This document shows positions 1 to 5,953 of a stretch of 7,864 nt of DNA, piece by piece. Every line of letters begins with the position of its first letter. Position 1 is the stretch's first letter. The notes beneath the pieces were generated by a model, which was given only the letters and a program-made list of their open reading frames with translations, was not told where the DNA came from and did not search any database. Source of the DNA: DASXIW01 sp036497785 (GTDB taxonomy: Bacteria > Pseudomonadota > Alphaproteobacteria > Acetobacterales > Acetobacteraceae); NCBI GenBank assembly GCA_036497785.1, contig DASXIW010000280.1, forward strand, positions 1 through 7,864, given 5' to 3'. The position numbers were made by a program, and so were the translations under genes.

Positions 1-86
1 CGTTCCGCCGCCGCGTTGCAGGAGATGCCGCCATCAACGGCCGCGATCACGCGAGAGCGCAGATCCTGCGACAGGGCTCGTGTCAT
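1..86 (-). CDS. IS630-family transposase, N-terminal fragment (runs off left edge)
   Basis: The minus strand from the ATG at 86 reads MTRALSQDLRSRVIAAVDGG, then ISCNAAAER, and stays open to the window edge (28 full codons). This is the N-terminal helix-turn-helix of IS630-family transposases, whose hallmark is S-x-D-L-R-x-R-V-I-x-A-V-x-x-G-x-S-x-x-x-A-A-x-R. The family cuts and pastes DNA at TA dinucleotides with a DDE catalytic domain, which would lie outside the window. An AGGAGG ribosome-binding site (96-101) lies 9 bases before the ATG, which supports this start. That site and the start codon both fall in a predicted hairpin (separate entry). Family assignment is from recognition of the motif; whether the gene is complete cannot be seen. 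Confidence 0.85.
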   Translation of the reverse strand, partial: MTRALSQDLRSRVIAAVDGGISCNAAAE

Positions 87-114
87 GCAGGCTGGCCTCC
101 TCTCCAGCATGCAT
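85..114 (-). promoter_or_regulatory. Hairpin sequestering transposase ribosome-binding site and start
   Basis: On the minus strand ATGCA (114-110) and GCTGG (108-104) can pair with CCAGC (95-91) and TGCAT (89-85), separated by one T-C mismatch. This leaves an 8-base loop AGAGGAGG (103-96) that contains the whole AGGAGG. The AT of the ATG start is inside the stem. Such structures are known in several insertion sequences, where they limit transposase translation. The pairing is seen in the sequence; the regulatory role is inference. Confidence 0.45.
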
Positions 115-177
115 GGTGAATCACACCGCGCCGTGTCGGGGAAGAGGCTTCGAATCCGAGCGGTCAGATCGTGCTCT

Positions 178-384
178 AGCAAGGTACTTTGCCGGCACGC
201 CATGGTACTCTGTCACAAGGGGAACCTTTAGGCGCTTCAGCACGTACTCCACACTGCGAGCAAAGTAAGATCCGACGGTGAAGACTGGTTCTGTTTTATC
301 CAGGCTAAATTTGGGGGTGTGATAGATTTTGAAAAATTCCCCGGACGATAATCTCGACTGCGCAGTATTCGCGGCTTCGCCGTG
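178..384 (-). pseudogene. Possible remnant of an unidentified gene truncated by the IS
   Basis: A minus-strand frame is open from just after a TAG (385-387) to a TGA at 121-123. The part outside the presumed IS contains FFKIYHTPKFSLDKTEPVF followed by TVGSYFARSVEYVLKRLKVP and LVTEYHGVPAKYL. Its mix of hydrophobic, charged and aromatic residues looks like real protein. There is no ATG, GTG or TTG near its beginning, and the same frame upstream of the TAG stays open to 525 or so. A dead gene broken by a nonsense mutation and cut at its 3' side by the IS fits. I do not recognise the protein. The stretch is richer in A and T than the rest of the window, which may indicate foreign origin. A chance open frame is a real alternative, and the opposite strand over 180-268 also gives a readable frame. 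Confidence 0.25.
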
Positions 385-554
385 CTATGCCCTCATGGGG
401 TTCGACCGAGTGACCGCGAAAGCCTTCTCGCCAGGGTATGTGAGCGTTGGACCGATCCGGATTTGATATGAACGGGATCTTACCGAGCGCGCGCATTGCG
501 GAAATGGAATGTTACTAGTTGTTAACTATTTTTCGGCGGCCTTGCGGTGGTCAT

Positions 555-576
555 TCTGCATTGGCGAAAATGCAGA
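555..576. repeat. Perfect 8-bp inverted repeat with 6-base loop
   Basis: TCTGCATT (555-562), loop GGCGAA, AATGCAGA (569-576). No T-run follows on either strand, so it is not a standard terminator. Function unknown. Confidence 0.6.
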
Positions 577-625
577 TGGGGGCTGGATCGCTCGCCAGCG
601 TGGCCCAGCGGCCTCCAACCGTCAT

Positions 626-646
626 CTGGATTTCATGGAAATCCGG
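626..646. repeat. Inverted repeat with 3-base loop, weak terminator candidate
   Basis: GGATTTC (628-634), loop ATG, GAAATCC (638-644), extended by a T-G wobble and a C-G pair to 626 and 646. On the plus strand it is followed by CTTTTG, a short T-run, so it could be a weak plus-strand terminator, but no plus-strand gene precedes it. On the minus strand, the direction of ugpC, no T-run follows. Confidence 0.4.
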
Positions 647-763
647 CTTTTGCGTGTGATCCTGGAGCAATATGGGTCCATGTGGACGCGCACAAAAGGC
701 CAGAGCTTGATGGCTTCGCCTACCAGCAGCGATCAAGTTCGTGCGTGGCCGCGCGCATTGGCG

Positions 764-1834
764 TCAGTTGGTGGGATCGAGGCGTAATCCGGTCTCCGCG
801 TCGAACACATGCAAATGCTCGGCGCCGATGGCGATGGACATCGTCTCGGAAGCGGGTGCGGCGCCGGCAAGCTTCACGGACATCATGTCACCACCCTCAA
901 GCCGCCCGATGATGACGGTTTCCGAGCCGAGCGGCTCGATCAGGTCGATCTGCATCGGCAGCCCGTCCGGCGCCGGCAGGACATGTTCCGGGCGCAGGCC
1001 GATGGTGAGCGTGCGGCCGTCCGCGCCGGGGCGCTTGCCGTCGGCGAAGGGGATGAGAGGGCCGATGCCGAGCTGGGCGGCGGTGCCGCCATGGCTGAGC
1101 GTGGCCGGCAGGAAATTCATGGCCGGAGCGCCGATGAAACCCGCGACATAGGTGTTGGCCGGACGCTCGAACACCTCCATGGGGGTGGCGAGCTGGACCG
1201 GGATGCCCTGGTGCATGACCAGCAGGCGGTCACCCAACGTCATCGCCTCCACCTGGTCGTGGGTGACATACAGGCTGGTGACGCCCATGCGGCGCTGTAG
1301 GCGGCGGATTTCCGCGCGCATGGTCACGCGCAGCGTGGCATCGAGGTTGGAGAGCGGCTCGTCGAACAGGAACAGCTTGGGTTCGCGCACGATGGCGCGG
1401 CCCATGGCGACGCGCTGGCGTTGGCCGCCGCTGAGCTGGCGCGGCTTGCGGTCCAGCAGCGCGCCGAGGCCGAGCAGGACGGCGGCTTCCTGGACGCGAT
1501 TATGAATATCGTCCTTCGCCATGCCGCGGATGCGCAGCCCGTAGGACATGTTGTCGAACACGCTCATATGCGGATAGAGCGCGTAATTCTGGAACACCAT
1601 GGCGATGTCGCGCGCCGAGGGATCGAGCCGGGTGACGTCGCGGCCGTCGAGCAGGATCTGGCCGGCGCTGGGCGTCTCCAGCCCCGCGATCAGGCGCATC
1701 AGGGTGGATTTGCCGCAGCCCGAGGCGCCGACAATAACCAGCATCTCGCCGGAAGCCAGCGACAGATCGATGCCTTTCAGCACATTGACCGCGCCGAAGC
1801 TTTTGCGCAGGCCGTCGAGGACCAGTGTTGCCAT
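764..1834 (-). CDS. ugpC: sn-Glycerol-3-phosphate ABC importer, ATP-binding subunit UgpC
   Basis: 356 residues, the same length as E. coli UgpC as I recall it. It is the cytoplasmic ATPase that powers uptake through UgpA/UgpE. All nucleotide-binding motifs are present: Walker A GASGCGKST (36-44), Q-loop Q82, signature LSGGQ (134-138), Walker B LFLFDEP (154-160), D-loop SNLDA (162-166) and switch histidine H192 in THDQVEAMT. The C-terminal regulatory region of the MalK/UgpC type begins near 230 with AGFIGAPAMNFL and includes GLRPEH (279-284). The residue after SNLDA is T where K is common in this family. The start is the ATG at 1834, which overlaps the ugpE stop by one base (TAATG) and has GAGGG about 9 bases upstream inside ugpE. 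A longer open frame running back to 2458 is a shadow of ugpE. Last gene of the operon. MalK-type ATPases resemble each other closely; the Ugp assignment rests mainly on the neighbouring permeases and binding protein. Confidence 0.95.
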   Translation of the reverse strand: MATLVLDGLRKSFGAVNVLKGIDLSLASGEMLVIVGASGCGKSTLMRLIAGLETPSAGQILLDGRDVTRLDPSARDIAMVFQNYALYPHMSVFDNMSYGLRIRGMAKDDIHNRVQEAAVLLGLGALLDRKPRQLSGGQRQRVAMGRAIVREPKLFLFDEPLSNLDATLRVTMRAEIRRLQRRMGVTSLYVTHDQVEAMTLGDRLLVMHQGIPVQLATPMEVFERPANTYVAGFIGAPAMNFLPATLSHGGTAAQLGIGPLIPFADGKRPGADGRTLTIGLRPEHVLPAPDGLPMQIDLIEPLGSETVIIGRLEGGDMMSVKLAGAAPASETMSIAIGAEHLHVFDAETGLRLDPTN

Positions 1835-2676
1835 TATTTCTCGCCCTCGGTGAGGCCCTTCACAAACCAGCGTTGCATGAGAATGACGACCACGACGGGC
1901 GGGATGAGCGCCAGCACGCCGGTGGCCATCACCTTGTTCCATTCGGTGGCGGATTCCGTGCCGATCATCTGCACGATGCCGAGCACCACCGGGGTCAGGC
2001 CCTGATCGGTCGCCACCAGCAGTGGCCAGAGATACTGGTTCCAGCCGAGCACAAACAGGATGACGAACAGCGCGGCCAGATTGGCGGCCGAGACCGGCAG
2101 CAGGATGTCTTTCAGGAAGCGCCAGGGGCCGGCGCCGTCCATGCGGGCGGCTTCCATCAATTCGTCCGGGATGGCGAGGAAGGTCTGGCGGAACAGCAGG
2201 GTGGCGGTGGCGCTGGCGATCAGCGGCACGACCAGGCCGGGGAAGGTGTTGACCATATTGAGATCGGCCATCACGGAGAAGGTGGGGATGATGCGCACCT
2301 CCACCGGCAGCATCAGCGTGACGAAGATCGTCCAGAAGCAGAACATGCGCAGCGGAAAGCGGAAGAAGGTGACGGCGTAGGCTGAGATCACCGAAATGGC
2401 GATCTTGCCGATGGCGACGGCCATTGCCATGCCGAAGGAGATCAGCAGCATACGCCACACCGGCGGGCCGCCCGAGGCGCCGTGCAGCAGCACATCCGCA
2501 TAGACGCCGAGGCCGGCGAGGTTGGGCAGCATCGACAGCTCTCCGCGGCTGATCAGCGCCGAATCCTGCGTGGAGCCGGCGAACATCAGCCAGAGCGGCA
2601 GGATGAACAGCAGCGCGCCGAGCAGCAGCACGCCGTGCGCCAGCCAGTCGGTCCCGTTGCGCGATTGGCCGATCAT
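1834..2676 (-). CDS. ugpE: sn-Glycerol-3-phosphate ABC importer, permease UgpE
   Basis: 280 residues; E. coli UgpE is about 281. Inner-membrane permease that pairs with UgpA to form the channel. Hydrophobic segments lie near residues 12-32, 75-97, 110-130, 143-163, 197-217 and 252-272, the usual six. The cytoplasmic EAA loop that docks on the ATPase is at 175-194 (EAARMDGAG, ending in LLP). Phrases I recognise as shared with E. coli UgpE are FRFPLR, LMLPVEVRI, ASATAT, LFRQ, GWNQYLWPLL and TEWN. The ATG at 2676 overlaps the ugpA stop (ATGA) and has AAGGA 7 bases upstream; it gives the family length. The gene ends by a one-base overlap with ugpC, so translation is probably coupled along ugpA-ugpE-ugpC. 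Confidence 0.96.
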   Translation of the reverse strand: MIGQSRNGTDWLAHGVLLLGALLFILPLWLMFAGSTQDSALISRGELSMLPNLAGLGVYADVLLHGASGGPPVWRMLLISFGMAMAVAIGKIAISVISAYAVTFFRFPLRMFCFWTIFVTLMLPVEVRIIPTFSVMADLNMVNTFPGLVVPLIASATATLLFRQTFLAIPDELMEAARMDGAGPWRFLKDILLPVSAANLAALFVILFVLGWNQYLWPLLVATDQGLTPVVLGIVQMIGTESATEWNKVMATGVLALIPPVVVVILMQRWFVKGLTEGEK

Positions 2677-3554
2677 TCGGCGTTCCTTTTGCCCATGAAG
2701 CGGAATTGCAGCGCGGTCAGCACGATCACGCCGACCATGAGCACCACCGACTGGGCGGAGGAGGAGCCGATATCCTGGTTGACGTAGCCGTCCTGATAGA
2801 CCTTCACCACCAGCGTTTCGGTGGCCTTGCCCGGGCCGCCCTGGGTCATGGCGCTGATGGTCGCGAAGGTGTCGAAGGCGGCATAGACGAGGTTGACGAC
2901 GAGCAGGAAGAACATGGTGGGCTTCAGCAGCGGCAGGATGACGGTGCGGAAGCGGAACCAGCCCTTCGCACCATCCATCCGCGCGGCCTCGATCACCGCC
3001 TTGGGGATCGATTGGAGGCCGGCAAGCAGGAAGATGAAGTTGTAGCTGACCTGCTTCCACGTGCTGGCGAAGATGACCGCGAGCATCGCCTGGAAGCCGT
3101 CCAGCTTATAGTCCCAATGGATACCGTGTTGGTTCAGCCAGCGGCCGACCGGACCGATTTGTGGGTGCAGCAGCAGGATCCACAGCACCGCGGCGACGGC
3201 GGGCGCGATGGCGTATGGCCAGATCAGCAGCACCCGGTAGATGCCGCGTCCGGCAATCTCGTGGTCCGCGAAGACCGCCAGGATCAGCGCGACCGCCATC
3301 GAGCTGATGGAGACGGCGGCGCAGAATATGACGGTGCGGACGATGGAATCGACGTAGAGCGGGTCTGTGAACAGATCGATGAAGTTGTCGATGCCCACGA
3401 AATCGACATGCATGCCGAACGGGTCGCTGCGGGTGAAGCTGGACAGGATCGCCTGACCGGCGGGGAGATAGAAGAATATCAGCGTCAGGACGAGCTGTGG
3501 CATGACAAGCATCACCGGCAGCAAGGTGCCGGGGAATATGGTGCGGCGTTCCAT
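2673..3554 (-). CDS. ugpA: sn-Glycerol-3-phosphate ABC importer, permease UgpA
   Basis: 293 residues; E. coli UgpA is about 295. Partner permease of UgpE. It opens MERRTIFPGTLLPVMLVMPQ, with membrane segments near 11-32, 72-94, 107-128, 156-178, 211-232 and 265-286. The EAA loop is at 189-208 (EAARMDGAK, ending in ILP). Phrases I recognise as shared with E. coli UgpA are PYAIAPAVAAVLWI, WKQ.SYNF, FFLLVVNLVYA, FDTF, GGP and SSAAQSVVLM-like SSSAQSVVLM. The start at 3554 is chosen by alignment with the family; the frame is open upstream to 3659, but that part is an arginine-rich shadow of the ugpB 3' end. No ribosome-binding site lies directly before this ATG: the preceding seven bases are AACCCGC and before them is a strong hairpin (3562-3591). 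An AAGGA lies on the far side of it, at the ugpB stop. Confidence 0.95.
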   Translation of the reverse strand: MERRTIFPGTLLPVMLVMPQLVLTLIFFYLPAGQAILSSFTRSDPFGMHVDFVGIDNFIDLFTDPLYVDSIVRTVIFCAAVSISSMAVALILAVFADHEIAGRGIYRVLLIWPYAIAPAVAAVLWILLLHPQIGPVGRWLNQHGIHWDYKLDGFQAMLAVIFASTWKQVSYNFIFLLAGLQSIPKAVIEAARMDGAKGWFRFRTVILPLLKPTMFFLLVVNLVYAAFDTFATISAMTQGGPGKATETLVVKVYQDGYVNQDIGSSSAQSVVLMVGVIVLTALQFRFMGKRNAE

Positions 3555-3561
3555 GCGGGTT

Positions 3562-3591
3562 GGCGCCGCGCCCTGGCCGGGACGCGGCGCC
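3562..3591 (-). promoter_or_regulatory. Strong GC hairpin between ugpB and ugpA
   Basis: Within the 43-base gap between ugpB and ugpA, GGCGCCGCG (3591-3583 on the minus strand) pairs perfectly with CGCGGCGCC (3570-3562). After a bulged T, CCC pairs with GGG around a 5-base loop, for 12 bp in total. There is no T-run, so it is not an intrinsic terminator. Hairpins in this position are known in binding-protein transporter operons (for example malE-malF), where they protect the upstream mRNA and let the binding protein be made in excess. Here it also separates AAGGA (3598-3594) from the ugpA ATG; with the hairpin folded the spacing becomes 9 bases. Confidence 0.7.
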
Positions 3592-3597
3592 GTTCCT

Positions 3598-4992
3598 TCA
3601 GCTGCGGACCGACTTCTCGAACTCGCGCAGCACGCGGTTGCCACGCGTAGCCGACGCATCCATCGCCTGCTGCGCGGTCTGCTGACCCTGCAGGGCCTTT
3701 TCCAACTCTTCCTGCATGATATTGCGTATTTCCGGCAGGCGGCCGAGGCGCAGGCCGCGGGAGTTGTTGGTGACGGTGCCGCGGGTGAGCTCCTTCAGCG
3801 GCAGGTCGGCGCCCACGTTCTTGTCGTAGAAGCCCTGCTGCTTGGAGAGCTCGTAGCCGGCCAGCGTGACCGAGACGTAGCCGGTATGCTGGTGCCAGGC
3901 CGCCGCGTTTTCGGGGGTAGCGAGGAAGCCGATGAACCTGGCCACGCCCGCATATTCAGCCGGGGTCCGCTTCGGCGCGGTCATGCACCACAGGCTGGCG
4001 CCGCCGATGATGGCGTTGTTCGGCGCCTTGATGATCTCGGGGTCATACGGCATGTACGTCTCGGCCCAGCGGAACTGCGCGCCCTTGGCGATGTCGCCGC
4101 GGTTGCCCGAGGAGTCGAACTGGATGCCGGCACCGCCGGCGGTGAAGATGGGCGAGGCCGAATTGTCGCGCCCGGCGTAGCGGAACGTGCCCTCCTTGGC
4201 CATGTCCAGCAGACGTTGGATGTGCTTGACGTGCTTGGGGCTGTTGAATTCCAGCACCGCGTCCAGCCCGTCGAACCCGTCCGACTTGCTGGCGAAGGGC
4301 AGGTTGTGCAGGGCGCTGTACTGCTCGACATGAATCCAGGTGGGCCATGCCGTGGTCATGGCTACCAGATCGGGCACGGTCTTGCCGTCGGCCTTGGCCT
4401 TCGTCATGGTCGGGATCGCCCATTTGTCTTTCAGCACGCGCGCCTGGGCAACCAGTTCCTGCCAGGTGGAGGGCGGGTTTTCCGGGTCCAGCCCGGCCAT
4501 GGCGAACGCGTCCTTGTTGTACCACATCACCGTGGTGGACGAGTTGAAAGGGATGGAGGCCATCCGGCCATCGGACAGCGAGTAATAGCCGCGCACGGCG
4601 GGAACGTAGTTGGCCGGGTCGATCTTGACGCCGGTTTCCTGGCTGAGCTGCCACGCCTGCTTCACGGCGGGGCCGGCAGCCAGCATGGTGCCGGTGCCGA
4701 CTTCGAAGATCTGCGCGAGATGCGGGGCCTGGCCGGCGCGGGCGGCGGCGATGGCGGCGGTCAGCAGGTCGGGGTAGCTGCCCTTGAAGACGGGCTGCAC
4801 TTCAACTTCGGCCTGGCTGGCATTGAAGGCGGTGGCGAGACGATTCACTTCCTCGCCCAGCGCGCCGTTCATGGCGTGCCAGAACACCACCTTGGTCTTG
4901 CCGTCGGCGGCCTGCGCATGGACACGCTGCGCGGCGACGATCGGGGTTGCGGCGAGGGCCACGGCACCAGCCAACAGAGTACGACGCTTCAT
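3598..4992 (-). CDS. ugpB: sn-Glycerol-3-phosphate / glycerophosphodiester periplasmic binding protein UgpB
   Basis: 464 residues against about 438 in E. coli. It captures glycerol-3-phosphate or glycerophosphodiesters in the periplasm for UgpAEC. The signal peptide is MKRRTLLAGA and following; its RRTLLAG is Tat-like, with likely cleavage after VHA at residue 26. Shared phrases with E. coli UgpB include FWHAMNG, NSST.V, GLDPE.PP.TW, LPFASK..GFDG.DAVLEFN, NAIIGGASLW, PENAA.WHQ.TGY and GLRLG..P.IR. By alignment from memory, ligand-contacting positions are kept: Y73, E97, S151 or S152, S294 or S295, G330 or G331, Y372, R415 and the tryptophan pair W216/W219. Around 197-212 there is an insertion of roughly 16 residues relative to E. 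coli, just before that pair. The ATG at 4992 has AAGGGG (5001-5006) 8 bases upstream. First gene of the operon, preceded by a Pho-box array. Very secure. Confidence 0.97.
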   Translation of the reverse strand: MKRRTLLAGAVALAATPIVAAQRVHAQAADGKTKVVFWHAMNGALGEEVNRLATAFNASQAEVEVQPVFKGSYPDLLTAAIAAARAGQAPHLAQIFEVGTGTMLAAGPAVKQAWQLSQETGVKIDPANYVPAVRGYYSLSDGRMASIPFNSSTTVMWYNKDAFAMAGLDPENPPSTWQELVAQARVLKDKWAIPTMTKAKADGKTVPDLVAMTTAWPTWIHVEQYSALHNLPFASKSDGFDGLDAVLEFNSPKHVKHIQRLLDMAKEGTFRYAGRDNSASPIFTAGGAGIQFDSSGNRGDIAKGAQFRWAETYMPYDPEIIKAPNNAIIGGASLWCMTAPKRTPAEYAGVARFIGFLATPENAAAWHQHTGYVSVTLAGYELSKQQGFYDKNVGADLPLKELTRGTVTNNSRGLRLGRLPEIRNIMQEELEKALQGQQTAQQAMDASATRGNRVLREFEKSVRS

Positions 4993-5042
4993 TCGAATTT
5001 CCCCTTCGTGTGGCCGTGGACGTAACGAACGGACGTTGCGGC

Positions 5043-5075
5043 GTCATTGCATTTATATGACAGCAGTATGACGTC
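5043..5075 (-). promoter_or_regulatory. PhoB-binding site (Pho box), three 11-bp repeats, before ugpB
   Basis: Minus-strand 5063-5046 reads CTGTCATATAAATGCAAT. The first half-site matches the PhoB consensus CTGTCAT exactly, the 4-base spacer is A/T only, and the second half-site matches at 4 of 7. A further unit lies upstream in the same register, giving GACGTCATACT, GCTGTCATATA, AATGCAATGAC at 11-base steps (5075-5043), the helical period PhoB uses. The array begins 3 bases after the DUF2842 gene ends and lies about 50 bases before the ugpB ATG. PhoB activation of ugp in phosphate starvation is established in E. coli. I see no clear -10 box, which is common for activated promoters. Confidence 0.75.
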
Positions 5076-5077
5076 CC

Positions 5078-5353
5078 TCAGCCTAATTTTCGGCCAGCCC
5101 AAAGTATCAGGTAGTGGGCCGGAATCACCCAAAGCACGCCGGCGACGACGAAATAGGCGGCCTGGATGGTCCAGTAGAGCGGCGCCACACGATCCGCCAG
5201 CACGATGGCGGTGGCCAGGTAAGCGACGAAACCGGCCAGACCGAACGTGGTTGCAAGAAGGATGCGGAGCATCCGGCGTGGGTAGCGGGTTAGCGGCATT
5301 GACGCCAGCGGGGCGGGTTTGCCGGGGGCGGCCAGGTGGATATAAGGGCGCAT
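5078..5353 (-). CDS. Small two-helix membrane protein, DUF2842-type
   Basis: Up to 91 residues. Two hydrophobic segments, ILLATTFGLAGFVAYLATAI and, after LADRVAPLYW, a second running from TIQAAYFVVAG to LILWA, match my memory of DUF2842 proteins of alphaproteobacteria (GLAGF.AY, LADRV, W..Q..YF.VAG..W..PA). Function of the family is unknown; it should sit in the inner membrane. The start is uncertain: ATGs at 5353, 5299 and 5272 are all in frame and none has a good ribosome-binding site. The 5272 start gives 64 residues, nearest the usual family length, while the 5353 start adds a proline- and arginine-rich tail. It is divergent from apt (35 bases from the longest start) and directly upstream of the ugpB promoter in the same direction. 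No functional link with either is evident. Confidence 0.75.
   Translation of the reverse strand: MRPYIHLAAPGKPAPLASMPLTRYPRRMLRILLATTFGLAGFVAYLATAIVLADRVAPLYWTIQAAYFVVAGVLWVIPAHYLILWAGRKLG
5319..5346 (+). promoter_or_regulatory. Candidate sigma-70 promoter of apt
   Basis: TTGCCG (5319-5324, 4 of 6 to TTGACA), a 16-base spacer, and TATAAG (5341-5346, 5 of 6 to TATAAT). Initiation would fall near 5353, giving a leader of about 35 bases that contains AGGAG at 5374-5378. It overlaps the 5' part of the longest reading of the divergent DUF2842 gene, which favours a shorter start for that gene. Prediction by eye. Confidence 0.4.
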
Positions 5354-5388
5354 TGCTAGAGATATCGTCGAATAGGAGCGACCGGGCC

Positions 5389-5904
5389 ATGGAATTGAAA
5401 GACCACATCCGGGGCGTTCCCGATTTTCCGAAGCCGGGGGTCCTGTTCTACGACATCTCCACGCTGCTACGGCACGAGGATGCGTGGCAGGTGGCGATGG
5501 GCCGGATGGCGCGGGCGGCGCGGGCGCATCAGCCGGATCTGATTGCCGGAATCGAGTCGCGGGGCTTTCTGATCGCCGCCCCGCTGGCCCTGAAGCTGGG
5601 CTGCGGCTTCATCATGCTGCGCAAGCGCGGCAAGCTGCCGGGGCCGACGATCGGGCTGGATTACGCACTGGAATACGGCAGCGACCGGATCGAGATCCAG
5701 GCCGACGCGGTCAACCCCGGCCAGCGCGTGATGGTAGTGGACGATCTGCTGGCGACCGGCGGCACAATGGCCGCCGGCATCCAGTTGCTGCGCAATATCG
5801 GCGCGCATGTGCCCGCCGCGGCGGCGCTGATCGAACTGACCTTCCTGCACGGCCGCGAACGCCTGGACGTTCCGTTCGAGGCGCTGGTGCAGTACGACGA
5901 ATGA
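5389..5904 (+). CDS. apt: Adenine phosphoribosyltransferase
   Basis: 171 residues, within the usual range for bacterial Apt (about 170-185). It makes AMP from adenine and PRPP in purine salvage in the cytoplasm. The start MELKDHIRGVPDFPKPGVLF is typical of Apt. GIESRGF (54-60) and LRKRGKLPG (77-85) are family motifs, and the PRPP-binding loop is VVDDLLATGGT (116-126). An AGGAG at 5374-5378 precedes the ATG at 5389 by 10 bases. It appears to be transcribed alone: the DUF2842 gene upstream is divergent, and two A/T hairpins follow. All key motifs are intact. Confidence 0.97.
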   Translation: MELKDHIRGVPDFPKPGVLFYDISTLLRHEDAWQVAMGRMARAARAHQPDLIAGIESRGFLIAAPLALKLGCGFIMLRKRGKLPGPTIGLDYALEYGSDRIEIQADAVNPGQRVMVVDDLLATGGTMAAGIQLLRNIGAHVPAAAALIELTFLHGRERLDVPFEALVQYDE

Positions 5905-5922
5905 CAGCAGATAGAAGTTTTT

Positions 5923-5946
5923 GATTCTTTTTTTCAAAAAAGAATC
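5923..5946. terminator. A/T hairpin after apt, first of two
   Basis: GATTCTTTTTT (5923-5933), two-base loop, AAAAAAGAATC (5936-5946): an 11-bp perfect stem, nearly all A-T pairs, starting 19 bases after the apt stop. A terminator role between the converging apt and minus-strand remnant fits its place, but it lacks the GC stem plus separate T-run of a standard intrinsic terminator. Confidence 0.5.
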
Positions 5947-5953
5947 TCGAGGC

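Larger units (their letters stand above)
1..178 (-). mobile_element. Partial IS630-family insertion sequence, one end in window
   Basis: The transposase fragment implies that one end of the element lies shortly upstream of its start, between about 110 and 180. IS630 elements insert at TA and duplicate it. The best candidate boundary I see is the TA at 177-178: minus-strand sequence from there begins TAGAGCACGATCTGACC, and an open frame that looks protein-like upstream stops looking so at this point. The terminal inverted repeat cannot be confirmed because the other end is outside the window, so the outer boundary is an inference. Confidence 0.4.
385..763. other. Stretch without a recognisable gene, downstream of ugpC
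   Basis: About 380 bases between the end of ugpC and the possible remnant. Frames here are short or have unconvincing composition and none starts with a good ribosome-binding site. The open frames at 509-787 (plus) and 551-736 (minus) match nothing I know. The stretch holds two clean inverted repeats (555-576 and 626-646, separate entries). No ugpQ is present, although that gene follows ugpC in E. coli. No convincing terminator for the ugp operon is visible immediately after ugpC. Confidence 0.5.

Noticed and set aside
145..165. GGCTTCGAATCC resembling a tRNA T-loop
   Set aside because: The flanking bases do not form a T-stem and no acceptor or anticodon arms are present; TTCGAA is simply palindromic.
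702..740. CTTGAT / ATCAAG inverted repeat after ugpC as an operon terminator
   Set aside because: Only 6 bp with a 20-base loop, and no adjacent T-run in the minus direction; too weak to call.
764..2458. A 564-residue minus-strand open frame covering ugpC and half of ugpE
   Set aside because: Only the part from the ATG at 1834 is ABC ATPase. The upstream part is a histidine- and arginine-rich shadow of ugpE, which has its own well-supported frame.
2706..5025. Long plus-strand open frames (314 and 507 residues) opposite ugpA and ugpB
   Set aside because: Composition is typical of antisense frames in GC-rich genes, and the minus strand encodes clear UgpA and UgpB.
5047..5904. Extended 285-residue reading of apt starting at 5047
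   Set aside because: The first 114 residues are arginine- and proline-rich antisense of the DUF2842 gene; Apt homology starts at the ATG at 5389, which has a ribosome-binding site.
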